From JAFAMB01 sp963775805 (GTDB taxonomy: Bacteria > Verrucomicrobiota > Verrucomicrobiia > Chthoniobacterales > JAFAMB01): a stretch of DNA of 64,000 bases. Shown here one piece after another: positions 17,845 to 27,115 of the stretch (within the stretch, counting starts at the first letter, position 1; the number at the start of each line of letters is the position of its first letter). The DNA is taken from contig CAVZKG010000007.1 of assembly GCA_963775805.1 (NCBI GenBank), forward strand, positions 186,001-250,000. The letters are read 5' to 3'. A model generated the notes under the pieces. It saw only the letters and a list, made by a program, of their open reading frames with translations, had not been told where the DNA came from and ran no database searches. A program made the position numbers and the translations under genes.

Positions 17845-20193
17845 ATGTCGAAAGTCCGATTAGGAACCACTGTCCGAAAGCAAAACAGTTACTGCCTTCG
17901 CGCTATGTCTCTTTTGAACTTGGTGGTGATGGCTGATGCCTCCAGCGGGGCTGATACCATCGCGACAGTTGGCGATCATTCAACAGCGAACAACGCTTCT
18001 CCTCAAACCTCGCCCTCTCCCTCGGGCAAGAGTGAGGGTGGTTTGAACAGTGCTCCGCTACACGGCGAACTCGACCAGGTGATTGTGACGGGATCTACGC
18101 AAGACGCCTATCACCAGGATGCCTCCGCAAACACAAAATATACCGAAAGATTAGTTGATACACCGCAGACTGTTACCGTAATCCCCGAGGCACTTATCAA
18201 GGACCAGAACGCAAACACTCTGCAACAAGCTTTGCAGAATGTTCCCGGGATCACCTTCACGGCCGGCGAGGGAGGAACACTTCCCGGGGACAATTTCAAT
18301 ATCCGCGGTTTCAACGCGAGGGATAATATCTACGTTGACGGTGTCCGGGATACTGGCGTCTATAACCGCGATCCGTTCAATCTCCAGCAGATTGAAGTGG
18401 TTGAAGGACCGGCTTCCGCTTACAGCGGCTACGGGTCAACAGGAGGATCCGTAAACCTGATCAGCAAGGCTCCTTCGCTCACTCCTTCATTTGAAGGGGA
18501 TTTCGGATTTGGCACCAATGATTACTACCGGGCGACGGGGGACTTGAACACGCCCTTGAAAACGCCGATTCCGGGGACTGCATTCCGCCTCAATGCAGTT
18601 TATCAGTACAACGAGTTCTCTGAATTAGATCGGATCTACAATAGTCATTGGGGCGCCAATCCGACTCTTTCGTTCGGTCTGGGCACAGACACTGTGTTGA
18701 CCCTTGGGTACTTCTTTCTCGAAGAACAGGACCTTCCCACGTTTGGCCTTCCAACGATCAACGCCACCGCCGTGGCAACTAATCCCGGGCTTGCAAGTCA
18801 CCTGAACCAAGTCGCTCCGGTCGACTACAGCAATTTTTATGGATTTGTGAATCGTGACTATATGAATGCCACGACCCATATGGGCACGGTCATCCTCGAA
18901 CACGATTTCAAAAACGGGTTCAGAATCCTCAACACCGGACGTTACGGCCAAACCTACACGGACGAAATCACAACCCCTCCACGTTTTGATACCGGATTGA
19001 ATTATTTTCCATCAGGACAATTGGCCGGAAATTTTACGAGTGCTAACTATCCAGCCGGTGAAATGACCCGCGAACTGAGGGGGAGACGCCAATTTGATTC
19101 CATTCTCGATGATCAATTCCAGGTTCTTGGAAACTTTGATACTTGGAAGATCCATCATGACCTCGTCCTCGCTCTCGAAGCAAGTCAACAGGAAGAGAAT
19201 ACCCGAACCGCGAGTGGGTCGAACGTTCTGACGTCATTGTACAACCCTAACCCGCTCGACCCGTACAATTTTCCCGTCACGTGGGAACCGCAAACGGATA
19301 CGCTGCTAAACGACTATTCTATTGCGCTCTTCGATAGTATGAAGCTGGGGAAATATTGGATTCTAAGCGGCGGTCTCCGCTACGATCATCTTGACGCTTC
19401 GGCTCAGAATCCGGCGACTGCGACGGCCGGGTCGTACACTGCCCGTCAATCCAACGATCTCTTAAGTTGGCGGACTGCAGTGACTTTCAAGCCGACCGAG
19501 AATGGAAGTATCTATTTCGGATATGGCACGTCATACGATCCGTCGATCGAAGGTACCACCGGCAATAGTTCCACGCCCGCCAGTCTAACCGCAAATACTT
19601 CCAGTCTACAGCCTGAGCGCGACGAGGCTTACGAAATCGGAACCAAATGGGATTTCTTCGAAGAGCGCCTCTCGCTGACAAGCGCAATCTTCCGTACCTA
19701 CATGGAGAACGCGCGTATCTCTGATCCTTCATTACCAACCGGGAGTGGTGTGTTTGTGCTGGATGGAAAAATCAGGGTGCAAGGATTTGAGATCGGAGCA
19801 CAAGGAAATGTCACCAAAGATTGGAAGGTCTTCGGCGGATATACCCTTCTCTCCAGTCGCTTTCTAAGCGGTCCAAGTGCCGGCCACCAATTACCGTATA
19901 CCCCAAACCAGTCACTGAGCTTCTGGACGACTTACTCGCTCCCGTTTCGTATTACCGTCGGCACCGGCGTGCAGTATGTCGACAAAGAATACGGTTCCAC
20001 TTCAAATACGACGTCGGTTCCTGGTTATTGGACTCAGCAAGCGATGTTGAACTATCAGGCGACGAAGAATCTGAGCTTTCAGGTTAACATCTACAATCTT
20101 TGGGATGAACATTATATCGCCACCTATGGCAACGGCGGCGCCATCCCGGGAGCCGGCCGTTCGGTGACTATTACTTCCAGTATAAAATTCTAG
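17845..20193 (+). CDS. TonB-dependent siderophore receptor (Fiu/FhuA type)
   Basis: A 782-residue outer-membrane receptor. The plug domain spans about residues 70-200: 'DQVIVTGSTQDAYH' (TonB-box region), 'DTPQTVTVIPEALIKDQNANTLQQALQNVPGI', 'FNIRGFNARDNIYVDGVRD' and 'QQIEVVEGPASAYSGYGSTGGSVNLISKAP'. A beta-barrel rich in aromatic-ended strands follows and ends in 'GRSVTITSSIKF' with terminal Phe, as expected for BAM-assembled barrels. It probably imports a ferric siderophore using TonB/ExbBD energy. The signal peptide is weak (SLLNLVVMADASSGA). The following PiuC gene mirrors the fiu-ybiX pair of E. coli. Confidence 0.9.
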   Translation: MSKVRLGTTVRKQNSYCLRAMSLLNLVVMADASSGADTIATVGDHSTANNASPQTSPSPSGKSEGGLNSAPLHGELDQVIVTGSTQDAYHQDASANTKYTERLVDTPQTVTVIPEALIKDQNANTLQQALQNVPGITFTAGEGGTLPGDNFNIRGFNARDNIYVDGVRDTGVYNRDPFNLQQIEVVEGPASAYSGYGSTGGSVNLISKAPSLTPSFEGDFGFGTNDYYRATGDLNTPLKTPIPGTAFRLNAVYQYNEFSELDRIYNSHWGANPTLSFGLGTDTVLTLGYFFLEEQDLPTFGLPTINATAVATNPGLASHLNQVAPVDYSNFYGFVNRDYMNATTHMGTVILEHDFKNGFRILNTGRYGQTYTDEITTPPRFDTGLNYFPSGQLAGNFTSANYPAGEMTRELRGRRQFDSILDDQFQVLGNFDTWKIHHDLVLALEASQQEENTRTASGSNVLTSLYNPNPLDPYNFPVTWEPQTDTLLNDYSIALFDSMKLGKYWILSGGLRYDHLDASAQNPATATAGSYTARQSNDLLSWRTAVTFKPTENGSIYFGYGTSYDPSIEGTTGNSSTPASLTANTSSLQPERDEAYEIGTKWDFFEERLSLTSAIFRTYMENARISDPSLPTGSGVFVLDGKIRVQGFEIGAQGNVTKDWKVFGGYTLLSSRFLSGPSAGHQLPYTPNQSLSFWTTYSLPFRITVGTGVQYVDKEYGSTSNTTSVPGYWTQQAMLNYQATKNLSFQVNIYNLWDEHYIATYGNGGAIPGAGRSVTITSSIKF

Positions 20194-20206
20194 TATTTGT
20201 ATAGAG

Positions 20207-20899
20207 ATGCTTCTAACCATACCTAACATTCTTTCTAAGGAAGAGCTCACCGAGGCGCGGGCAATTTTGGATAACGCCGAGTGGATCGACGGGCGGGCGA
20301 CCGCCGGCCATCAATCGGCACAGGCTAAGGATAATCTGCAGATTCCGGAGAATCATGCCGCGGCGCGATTGCTTGGTGAGATAGTTCTGAAAGCGCTTGG
20401 ACGGAATCTATTGTTCTTCGCCGCCGCCCTGCCGCTGCATGTCTTTCCGCCGCTCTTTAACCGATATTCCGGAGGACAGTCATTTGGAACTCACGTTGAC
20501 AACGCGGTGCGTCAGGTTCCGGGTGCGCCGTTGCGAATTCGAACCGACCTTTCAGCGACGCTGTTCTTTTCGGAACCCGAGGAATACGAAGGCGGCGAAC
20601 TGATCGTCGAGGATACTTATGGAGGTAAGAGCGTAAAGCTGCCCGCCGGGCAGATGGTTCTTTATCCCGCGACGAGCCTCCATCACGTGAATCCAGTCTC
20701 GAGAGGGACAAGAACTTGTTCTTTTTTTTGGATTCAAAGCATGGTTCGCGATGACAGCCAGCGCTCGCTATTATTGGAGCTCGATCAAGGTATACAGCGG
20801 CTCGGTGGCGGTTCTCCCGATCATGCTGCGGTCCAACAGTCCACCGTCAAGTTAACTGGCGTCTATCATAACTTGCTCCGCCGGTGGGCTGAGGTTTGA
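20207..20899 (+). CDS. piuC: PiuC/YbiX-type Fe(II)/2-oxoglutarate-dependent hydroxylase
   Basis: A 230-residue PKHD-type dioxygenase. The iron triad is H96-x-D98 in THVDNA and the distal His in YPATSLHHVNPV (about 159); the 2-oxoglutarate Arg lies in SRGTR (about 169). It starts 14 bp after the receptor gene. In other bacteria this family accompanies catecholate siderophore receptors and is thought to modify the siderophore or assist iron release. The family usually has about 226 residues, so it is full length. Confidence 0.88.
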   Translation: MLLTIPNILSKEELTEARAILDNAEWIDGRATAGHQSAQAKDNLQIPENHAAARLLGEIVLKALGRNLLFFAAALPLHVFPPLFNRYSGGQSFGTHVDNAVRQVPGAPLRIRTDLSATLFFSEPEEYEGGELIVEDTYGGKSVKLPAGQMVLYPATSLHHVNPVSRGTRTCSFFWIQSMVRDDSQRSLLLELDQGIQRLGGGSPDHAAVQQSTVKLTGVYHNLLRRWAEV

Positions 20900-20900
20900 G

Positions 20901-22073
20901 GTGATCTTAAGGTTGCGAGCCCTCCTATTCTGGGCACATCTGATTTTCGGACTGGCCGGTGGCTTGTTCATTCTGAATATGGCGGTGAGCGGCATCTCGA
21001 TCGCTTACGAACGGCAAATCATTGCGCTGGCCGAAAGTGGGGAACGTAACGTCGCCGTACCGGCGCAGGGTCACGCACTCGATGTCGAATCTCTCATCGC
21101 GAATGTTCAGAATTCGCGCCCTGAAGTTTCGGGGCTGATTCTTTATTCGGACCCTTCCAGATCCGCGGTGTTTAACCTCGGCCGCAATGACGACGTGCTT
21201 TACGTGAATCCGTACACGGGAGATGTGATTGGCGGTGGGCATCAAGCCGTCCGTGGTTTCTTTCGATTTATGACCTCCTGGCACCGCTGGCTGGCATTGG
21301 AAGGGACCGAACAACCGATTGGAAAGGCGATTACCGGCGCCGTTTGCCTCTGCTATTTCTTTCTCTTATTTAGCGGCCTTTGCCTCTGGCTCCCGAAACG
21401 TTGGTCGAGAAGCCGGGTTCAACGCGGGCTGATCTTCAATTTCAATCCTCCGGGACGCGCGCGTTATTGGAACTGGCACAATGTTATCGGTTTCTGGTGC
21501 TCTCCCCTTCTGCTGGTCGTCACCGTCACTGGTGTGATCATGTCTTACGACTGGGCCAATGATCTCATTTTCCGAGTTACGGGAAGTCCGATGCCGGAAA
21601 GCCGGAACGAAGGCGGCCGTCCGCTCGGTAGACGAGCAGGAGATTCGCTGGCAATACACAATGTTCGAGGCCTCGATTTGCTCTGGAGTCACGCGAAAGA
21701 GAAGGTGCCGGACTGGCATTCGATCAGCCAGCGATTCACAGGTCGCGCGAACGGGGTGTTCCTCATTGACTCTGGAGACGAGATTCGTCCTGACAAAATA
21801 GCGAGGTTGACGCTCGACCGGACGACGGGCGAAGAGCGTCAATGGGAGCCCTATTCGGCTGAGAATACCGCCCGGAAAATTAGATCTTGGGTTCGTCCGA
21901 TCCACACGGGCGAGGCCGGGGGGCTATTAGGTCAAAGTGTCGCTGTCATCGTAGCGATCGGTGAGATATTTCTTGTTTGGACAGGAATCGCGATGGCCCT
22001 GATCCGGTTTTTCGGCAAGAAACAAAGCGTTGAGCCCTCCAGAGCCCAAGGATCCGTCATATCGAACGGATAA
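20901..22073 (+). CDS. PepSY-associated membrane protein (PiuB-like)
   Basis: A 390-residue inner-membrane protein with four main helices: LLFWAHLIFGLAGGLFILNMAVSGI, AITGAVCLCYFFLLFSGLCLWLP, VIGFWCSPLLLVVTVTGVIMSY and a C-terminal SVAVIVAIGEIFLVWTGIAMALI. Conserved 'RWLALEGTEQPIGKAITG' and 'NWHNVIGFW' blocks belong to the PepSY_TM family linked to siderophore uptake, probably as a ferric-siderophore reductase. The GTG start at 20901 lies one base after the PiuC stop, so translation is coupled. Confidence 0.85.
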   Translation: MILRLRALLFWAHLIFGLAGGLFILNMAVSGISIAYERQIIALAESGERNVAVPAQGHALDVESLIANVQNSRPEVSGLILYSDPSRSAVFNLGRNDDVLYVNPYTGDVIGGGHQAVRGFFRFMTSWHRWLALEGTEQPIGKAITGAVCLCYFFLLFSGLCLWLPKRWSRSRVQRGLIFNFNPPGRARYWNWHNVIGFWCSPLLLVVTVTGVIMSYDWANDLIFRVTGSPMPESRNEGGRPLGRRAGDSLAIHNVRGLDLLWSHAKEKVPDWHSISQRFTGRANGVFLIDSGDEIRPDKIARLTLDRTTGEERQWEPYSAENTARKIRSWVRPIHTGEAGGLLGQSVAVIVAIGEIFLVWTGIAMALIRFFGKKQSVEPSRAQGSVISNG

Positions 22074-22236
22074 AACGCATTCGCAAATCCCTCCCGATTT
22101 GAGGCGTCAGGCAAGAATCGCCGGAACGTCGTTTCGAGGCAACCGATTTCGAGGCCTGCGCTCACCGTTCAACTGAACAGAGTGGCAGACAGTTGACGCC
22201 GGCCCGGATAGTGACGAAAAATCGATCTCAAACGTT

Positions 22237-22255
22237 GCGATTGATAATCATTCTC
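22237..22255. promoter_or_regulatory. Fur-box-like operator before the AraC regulator
   Basis: GCGATTGATAATCATTCTC matches the classical 19-bp Fur consensus (GATAATGATAATCATTATC) at 15 of 19 positions. It lies about 32 bp before ATG 22287. It suggests iron repression of the regulator gene, in keeping with the siderophore genes upstream. Confidence 0.65.
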
Positions 22256-22286
22256 AATAAGATTAGCTGTTTTGTGTTTCCGATCC

Positions 22287-23291
22287 ATGATCAACGCACC
22301 AAATACGAAGGGTCAGCGTCTGCTATACCGTGGATTTGCAGGGGTGAGCATCGTCCATCACCGGTTTGGTGCCGGACGAAAAAGTGGTTGGAATCAGGAT
22401 TTCGAACCAGGGGCCGTGATCCTCTGCCTGAACTTGGAGGGAAGTGCGAGTCTGCATATGGGAGGAACCTCCGTTTCCATTGGACTGCGGACGGTCGCAG
22501 TTTACGGGAGCGCTGCCCCAACACTATTGGGGGGATGTCGCGACGCGTCGCAAGCGCAGAATTTTCTCATCGTAAAGCTGAGCAAAGCTTACTGGGCTAA
22601 AGCGCTCGAGCCCCGGGTGCCGCTTGCCGCGTTCCGCCTCCCGGTGCAGCACTTCCTAGCCAACGAGATGCATGGCGACGCTGCTTTCGCGTGGGCTGAA
22701 CCGATGTCGATTGGAATTCAGAATCTTTCGTTAGCGCTTATCGAACCGCCCATTGAGAACCGCGTTGGATTGCCGCTTTGGTATGAGGCGAAAGTATTTG
22801 AACTGATTAGCTACTACCTGTTTGAACCTGAAGACCTTCCTTCACCCAAGCGTGCGGCGGTTTCGGCTCGCGACAAATTGGCTTTGCGCAAACGGATCGA
22901 GTTGGCGCGCTCTATTCTTGATCGGGATTACGAAAACCCACCGACTCTTGAAATGTTGGCTTCCGAAGTGGGTTGCGGAGTTTACCAGCTTAGCCGGAGT
23001 TTCTCACAGGAAACAGGGATGACGATCCCTCAATATTTACGTCAGGTCCGCCTGGAGCGTGCCGAAAGGCTGCTTCGTTCGGGGCGTTGCAATGTGACCG
23101 AGGCCGCGTTTGCAGTCGGTTATCGGAGCTTGAGCCACTTTTCGAAGGCGTTTTGGGAACAATTCGGCTGTTGTCCAGGCTTGTACGGTGATCCAAAGTT
23201 GGAGAGCCAGGTACGAAATTGGAATGGCCGACTCGGTAAAAACTTTGCGTGGATGCGGAATCGGAATCCTGCAAAAGCGGAGAACGACTAG
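22287..23291 (+). CDS. AraC-family regulator (PchR-like)
   Basis: About 334 residues. The C-terminal DNA-binding domain has the two helix-turn-helix units 'TLEMLASEVGCGVYQLSRSFSQETGMTIPQYLRQVRLERAERLL' and 'NVTEAAFAVGYRSLSHFSKAFWEQFGCCPG'. The N-terminal half is a beta-rich sensor domain. PchR-type regulators bind a siderophore and activate uptake genes, and its place after the siderophore cluster behind a Fur-like box supports the same role. ATG 22287 is chosen because the upstream in-frame codon overlaps the operator region. Confidence 0.85.
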   Translation: MINAPNTKGQRLLYRGFAGVSIVHHRFGAGRKSGWNQDFEPGAVILCLNLEGSASLHMGGTSVSIGLRTVAVYGSAAPTLLGGCRDASQAQNFLIVKLSKAYWAKALEPRVPLAAFRLPVQHFLANEMHGDAAFAWAEPMSIGIQNLSLALIEPPIENRVGLPLWYEAKVFELISYYLFEPEDLPSPKRAAVSARDKLALRKRIELARSILDRDYENPPTLEMLASEVGCGVYQLSRSFSQETGMTIPQYLRQVRLERAERLLRSGRCNVTEAAFAVGYRSLSHFSKAFWEQFGCCPGLYGDPKLESQVRNWNGRLGKNFAWMRNRNPAKAEND

Positions 23292-23929
23292 TCTGGAAGT
23301 TGCCGGCGCTCAGGAAATGCTGGCGCGGTGCGCGCGAATTTGTCCCTTTGCGGGCTGGTGATCCGCGAATAATGAGTCTTTAAAGTAACGTCCATAGACA
23401 ATGTTGCAAGTTATGACGTGACCCTTGCGTTTTTCTCTACTGGAAAAAATGGGGGTGGATCGGCTATTTTGAGCGCTATGCGAGATCTGGGCGGCAGCGT
23501 CGGCACCGAGTTGAAAGAAGTCTCTGTCTGGTGGAACGAGGTTTGCACTCGCGGAGCCATGATTCGGAACAAGCGATTCCGGGTGCACTTCTGGAAAAGT
23601 GGCAAAAGATTGTGAATCTCATGGCGCGACAATGTTGAGCGGCGAAGCGAGCGCCTTCTCGTCGCCGCTTGTCGATAGGGCCGCGCCATAGAGTCGAAGG
23701 CCACGCACTACAGTGTGGCGCTCCTCCGGCTCAACGAATCGAAAGGGACACAACGAATCGAAAGGGACAGGTCAGATATTGGAGACCCGCATGCTCAACG
23801 CGGTAAAGAGAATCGAAGGGGACAGGTCAGACATTTGATGGCCCGCATACTCAACGTGGTATGGAGCGTGAGCCCAGCGGCAAAACGGACAGAGGGAACC
23901 GGCGAATCGAAGGGACACGGCGAATCGAA
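23292..23929. repeat. Gene-free cluster of RAYT-type left ends and gene fragments
   Basis: About 640 bp without a supported gene. GGGACAGGTC left ends occur at 23764 and 23819, with a third at 23930. The first and third are each preceded by a directly repeated 18-19 bp unit containing CGAATCGAA(A)GGGACA. Between them lie two copies of a segment 'CCCGCATACTCAACGTGG...GAGCGTGAGCCCAGC' that resembles DNA inside the nearby MFS gene (24829-24870). Confidence 0.6.
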
Positions 23930-24125
23930 GGGACAGGTCAAATATTGGAGGATTCGAGCATCCAAAAATACACGTTTGTAAAACGTTGTGTGCTCTACGC
24001 TTAACGCCGATGAAGTTTCCGCGCATCAAGGCTGAGATCAGAGTTTCCACCGTTGTGTTCTGGGGCGGTTCACCGTCGAATTATCTTCCGGACTTCTCGT
24101 CACGGCTCCGCTGAGACCGAACGAT
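23930..24125 (+). pseudogene. Decayed 5' end of a RAYT transposase element
   Basis: It starts with GGGACAGGTCAAATATTGG at 23930. It then follows the leader and first about 100 bases of the intact RAYT gene at 39.2 kb (ATGAAGTTTCCGCGC, AAGGCTGAG, AGAGTTTCCACC, GGCTCCGCTGAGACCGAACG), with several indels. It ends inside the 3' end of the MFS gene, whose last codons derive from it. Confidence 0.7.
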
Positions 24126-25468
24126 TTGCTGGCTGCCGCAACTCGGCAGCATGCCGCTGGAAAAACAATGCCAGCAGAGCGAGCGCCAGCGCGAGTCCCA
24201 CCGGTAGCCAGACCAGCGCACGGCCAAAGGTTTCTTCGGCAGCGCCGCCGCTGTCGCCGTCCCGCAAGGCACGCAGCATGAATGCAAAGAGTAGGCTCAC
24301 AAAGCCGTAACCGAGATTAAACGCAACGCTTTTGAACGAGAGCACCGTGGCGCGGCGACCCGGCTCGACAAGACTATTCAGATAGTACGAAAGGAGAAAC
24401 CCAATAGCGACGATCGATGCCCCGAGTGGGAATGTGAAGACTACCCCCCACCACCGCCAGCGCAGCGCAACCCCTGCAAGGGCTGCCAGCGTAATGGCTC
24501 CGAGCAATGCGAAATTTCTTGCAGCCGATCCTTTCTGTACCATGCGTCTTGCGACTGGAGAGACAACGAAACCGAGCGCGCCAAGTCCGGCCCAGACCAA
24601 GCCGTAAACGGCTGCAGGCAAGTCAATCAATCGGAAGTAGGAACTGGAGAACGTCAGAAACAGACGAATGGCGGAGTCGAGTAGAAGTCCAGTCAATATC
24701 ACGAAAAGCGCCAGCGGCACTCGCAAGATCCATGCACCCCGCCTTTACCACCGCCTCGACTGAGGTTTCCTTCAGCGCAAACGCGCGGTTATCCGCAACG
24801 TTGCTTCTGGAATTCCAGTTATTCTCCCGCATACTTAATGCGGTAAGGAGCGTGAGCCCAGCGGTGAACAGGCTGAGATAGATTGGAAAACGAAGGGTCG
24901 TGCTCTGCGTAAACTGGCCGGAGAATCCGAGAGTGGTGGCGACGCTGTTCATAAACTTGGGGTCATAAATCGCTCCGCCGATGAGCATGGCTACCACGAG
25001 ACCCACCGATTGAGACCTCGTAACCTGATCGAGTACTTTCGGCCATTCGGAGGATCGGCCCCTCTCTGCGAGGGAATCAAACACGAGTGCCTCATCTGCG
25101 CCACTCGCCAGGCCCTCTGCAACACCACTGAGCACTCGATTGGCAAGGCAAAGGAGAAAAAGCAGTGCACCTCCACCGATGGGAGCGAAGCAGAGCACTG
25201 TCATTTCCATCACCATTGCGACTCCAGCCGCGATGATTAGAGGGCGACGTCCAATGCGATCCGCGAGCGCGCCGGCCGGCAGATCCGTACAGACAATGGC
25301 AAGTGCCCAGGCAAAATTAAGCAACGTGTATTGGGTTGGGCTGAGGCCGAGGTCGAGAAACATCACCGCCAGGACAGGGTAATAAAACCGCGAATTGAAG
25401 AGCACGCGGAATAGAACAAATCGCCGCCAGTTGCGATCGGCGTAATCGGTGGAATCGTAAGCGGCCAT
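24100..25468 (-). pseudogene. MFS transporter, frameshifted
   Basis: Starting at 25468, the first part (about 250 residues) has the MFS motif-A-like 'LPAGALADRIGRRPLIIAAG' and several transmembrane helices. The frame is lost near 24733-24738, where GGGG would need to be GGG to continue 'VVKAGAWILRVPLALFVILTG'. The rest runs in the next frame to 24100 and encodes the remaining helices. The last residues come from an inserted RAYT fragment. Substrate unknown. Confidence 0.8.
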
Positions 25469-25498
25469 GCGAGTTACGCGATACTAAAGACTTTGACC

Positions 25499-25687
25499 AT
25501 GGGGGCAACCGCATATCGCAACTCGCTCGTGAGCATCATCTTAGTCTTCGCGGCGCTTCTTGCGTTCGCCGAAATCGCCTACAGTCAGGATCCGACCCGT
25601 GTTCCGATAAAACCGCAGACGCGATTGGTAGTGGGCTTGGTCAACACGCCACCCCACCAAAAGAATGGAATACCTCAATCTCGGTAA
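25499..25687 (+). pseudogene. N-terminal fragment of a secreted protein
   Basis: A signal-peptide-like stretch (SIILVFAALLAFAEIAYS) is followed by about 37 residues that run into the start of the aldo/keto reductase gene in a different frame. The short mature part resembles nothing I know. It is probably a leftover of a deleted exported-protein gene, or supplies the promoter now used by the reductase. Confidence 0.35.
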
Positions 25688-26662
25688 AACAGGTCTCAAG
25701 GTCTCCCGTATCTGTCTCGGTTGCATGACTTATGGGGCACCCGAGACGGGCGAACTCAAAGGCGGCAGGCATGCCTGGGCACTTAACGAAGAAGAAAGTC
25801 AGCCGTACCTGCGCCAGGCACTCTACCTCGGAATCAATTTTTTTGATACCGCCAATGTCTATTCAAGCGGCGCCAGTGAAGAGGTGCTTGGAAATTTCCT
25901 TAAAACGAACACCCGTCGTGAAGCCGTTGTCGTTGCGACAAAAGTATACGGCTCGATGCGCGACGAGCCGAATGGCAGCGGCCTCTCCCGCAAAGCGATC
26001 TTTCACGAACTCGAAGATAGCCTCCGCCTTTTGCGGACCGATTACATAGATCTTTATCAGATCCATCGGTGGGATTACAGCGCGCCGATCGAAGAAACGC
26101 TGGAAGCGCTACACGACGCCGTCAAATCCGGCAAAGTGCGTTACATCGGCGCCTCTTCCATGTTCGCATGGCAATTCACCAAATCGCTTTATCTGGCCGA
26201 TCTCCACGGATGGTCCCGTTTCGTTTCTATGCAGAATCATTACAATTTGCTTTACCGTGAAGAGGAGCGCGAAATGATGGGGCTCTGCCAGTCCGAAGGG
26301 ATTGGAGTCATTCCCTGGAGCCCGCTCGCACGAGGCCGTCTCACCCGTCCGTGGGAAAGTGAAAGCACGAAGCGATTCGAGACTGATCGGTTTGGCAAAA
26401 CTTTGTATTCGCAAACTGAAGAAGCGATCGTCGAGTTGTGGATCGTTTAGGTGAGATCTCCGACAAACGCGGAGTTTCCCGTGCGCAGATCGCACTTGCG
26501 TGGATGCTTAGCAAACCGGCTATCACGTCACCGATCGTCGGTGCCACTAAGCTGCAACACCTTAAAGATGCAGCTGCATCCGTCTCGCTTCAGCTGACAG
26601 CGGAAGAGATTAAGTCGCTCGAGGAACCGTATACGCCGCATCCGATATTGGGCTTTAGTTAA
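25665..26662 (+). pseudogene. Aldo/keto reductase, frameshifted near its 3' end
   Basis: The first 255 residues are a typical NADPH-dependent aldo/keto reductase: 'MEYLNLGKTGLKVSRICLG', catalytic Asp/Tyr in 'INFFDTANVYSSGASEE', Lys in 'VVATKVYG' and His in 'YQIHRWD'. One base is missing near 26436-26440. The proper continuation 'VDRLGEISDKRGVSRAQIALAWML' and the cofactor-binding 'PIVGATKLQHLKDA' lie in another frame up to 26662. The family member expected is of the YajO/AKR type. Confidence 0.85.
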
Positions 26663-27115
26663 GCAATTAGAATCGAAGCAAGTGCGCCGAAAGATTTCGG
26701 GGCGCTTGGTGATCCACCGGTCGAGCGCATCGTTAGCGAAGCGCCGGCGAAATATAGGTCCTATAAGTCCTATAGGTCGTATATGACTTATTCTTCGGGA
26801 ACGCGAATCCTCGACGGCTTGCTATGCCGCATCCGACCTGTCCCTCCTGCCCTGTCTCTTTCTTCCCGGGACGAAATTCGGCCCGTTTGAAAAACTGTAC
26901 CGTTCTGTGCTTCGATGCGCATGACGAGTGACGGAGAGAAGGTTGATTAAATGGTCCAAGAAGACGACCAAGGACGAAAACTTGTTCGGAGTTCCACTTA
27001 ACATCCTTTTGCGCCTAAGTAACTGATAGGCAGCGAGTAACACCTGAAGAATCGAGGTTGGCGCGCAACATGCCTAGAGAGATCCCGAAGATCGTCGAAT
27101 CAAAACGAGAACAGC
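26663..27115. other. Intergenic region with one RAYT-type right end
   Basis: About 450 bp without a gene. ATCCGACCTGTCCCTCCTG with the right-end core at 26835-26844 is present. A short direct repeat (GGTCCTATA, AGTCCTATA, GGTCGTATA) occurs at about 26757-26780. A promoter for the FUSC gene presumably lies in the last 150 bp, but none is distinct. Confidence 0.5.

Noticed and set aside
22287..22600. Second open frame overlapping the AraC regulator start
   Set aside because: It has no family motifs and overlaps a clearly better supported regulator frame.
23755..23940. Possible CRISPR array because of spaced GGGACAGGTC repeats
   Set aside because: Repeats are short, spacers differ widely in length, and the same ends occur as mobile-element termini elsewhere.
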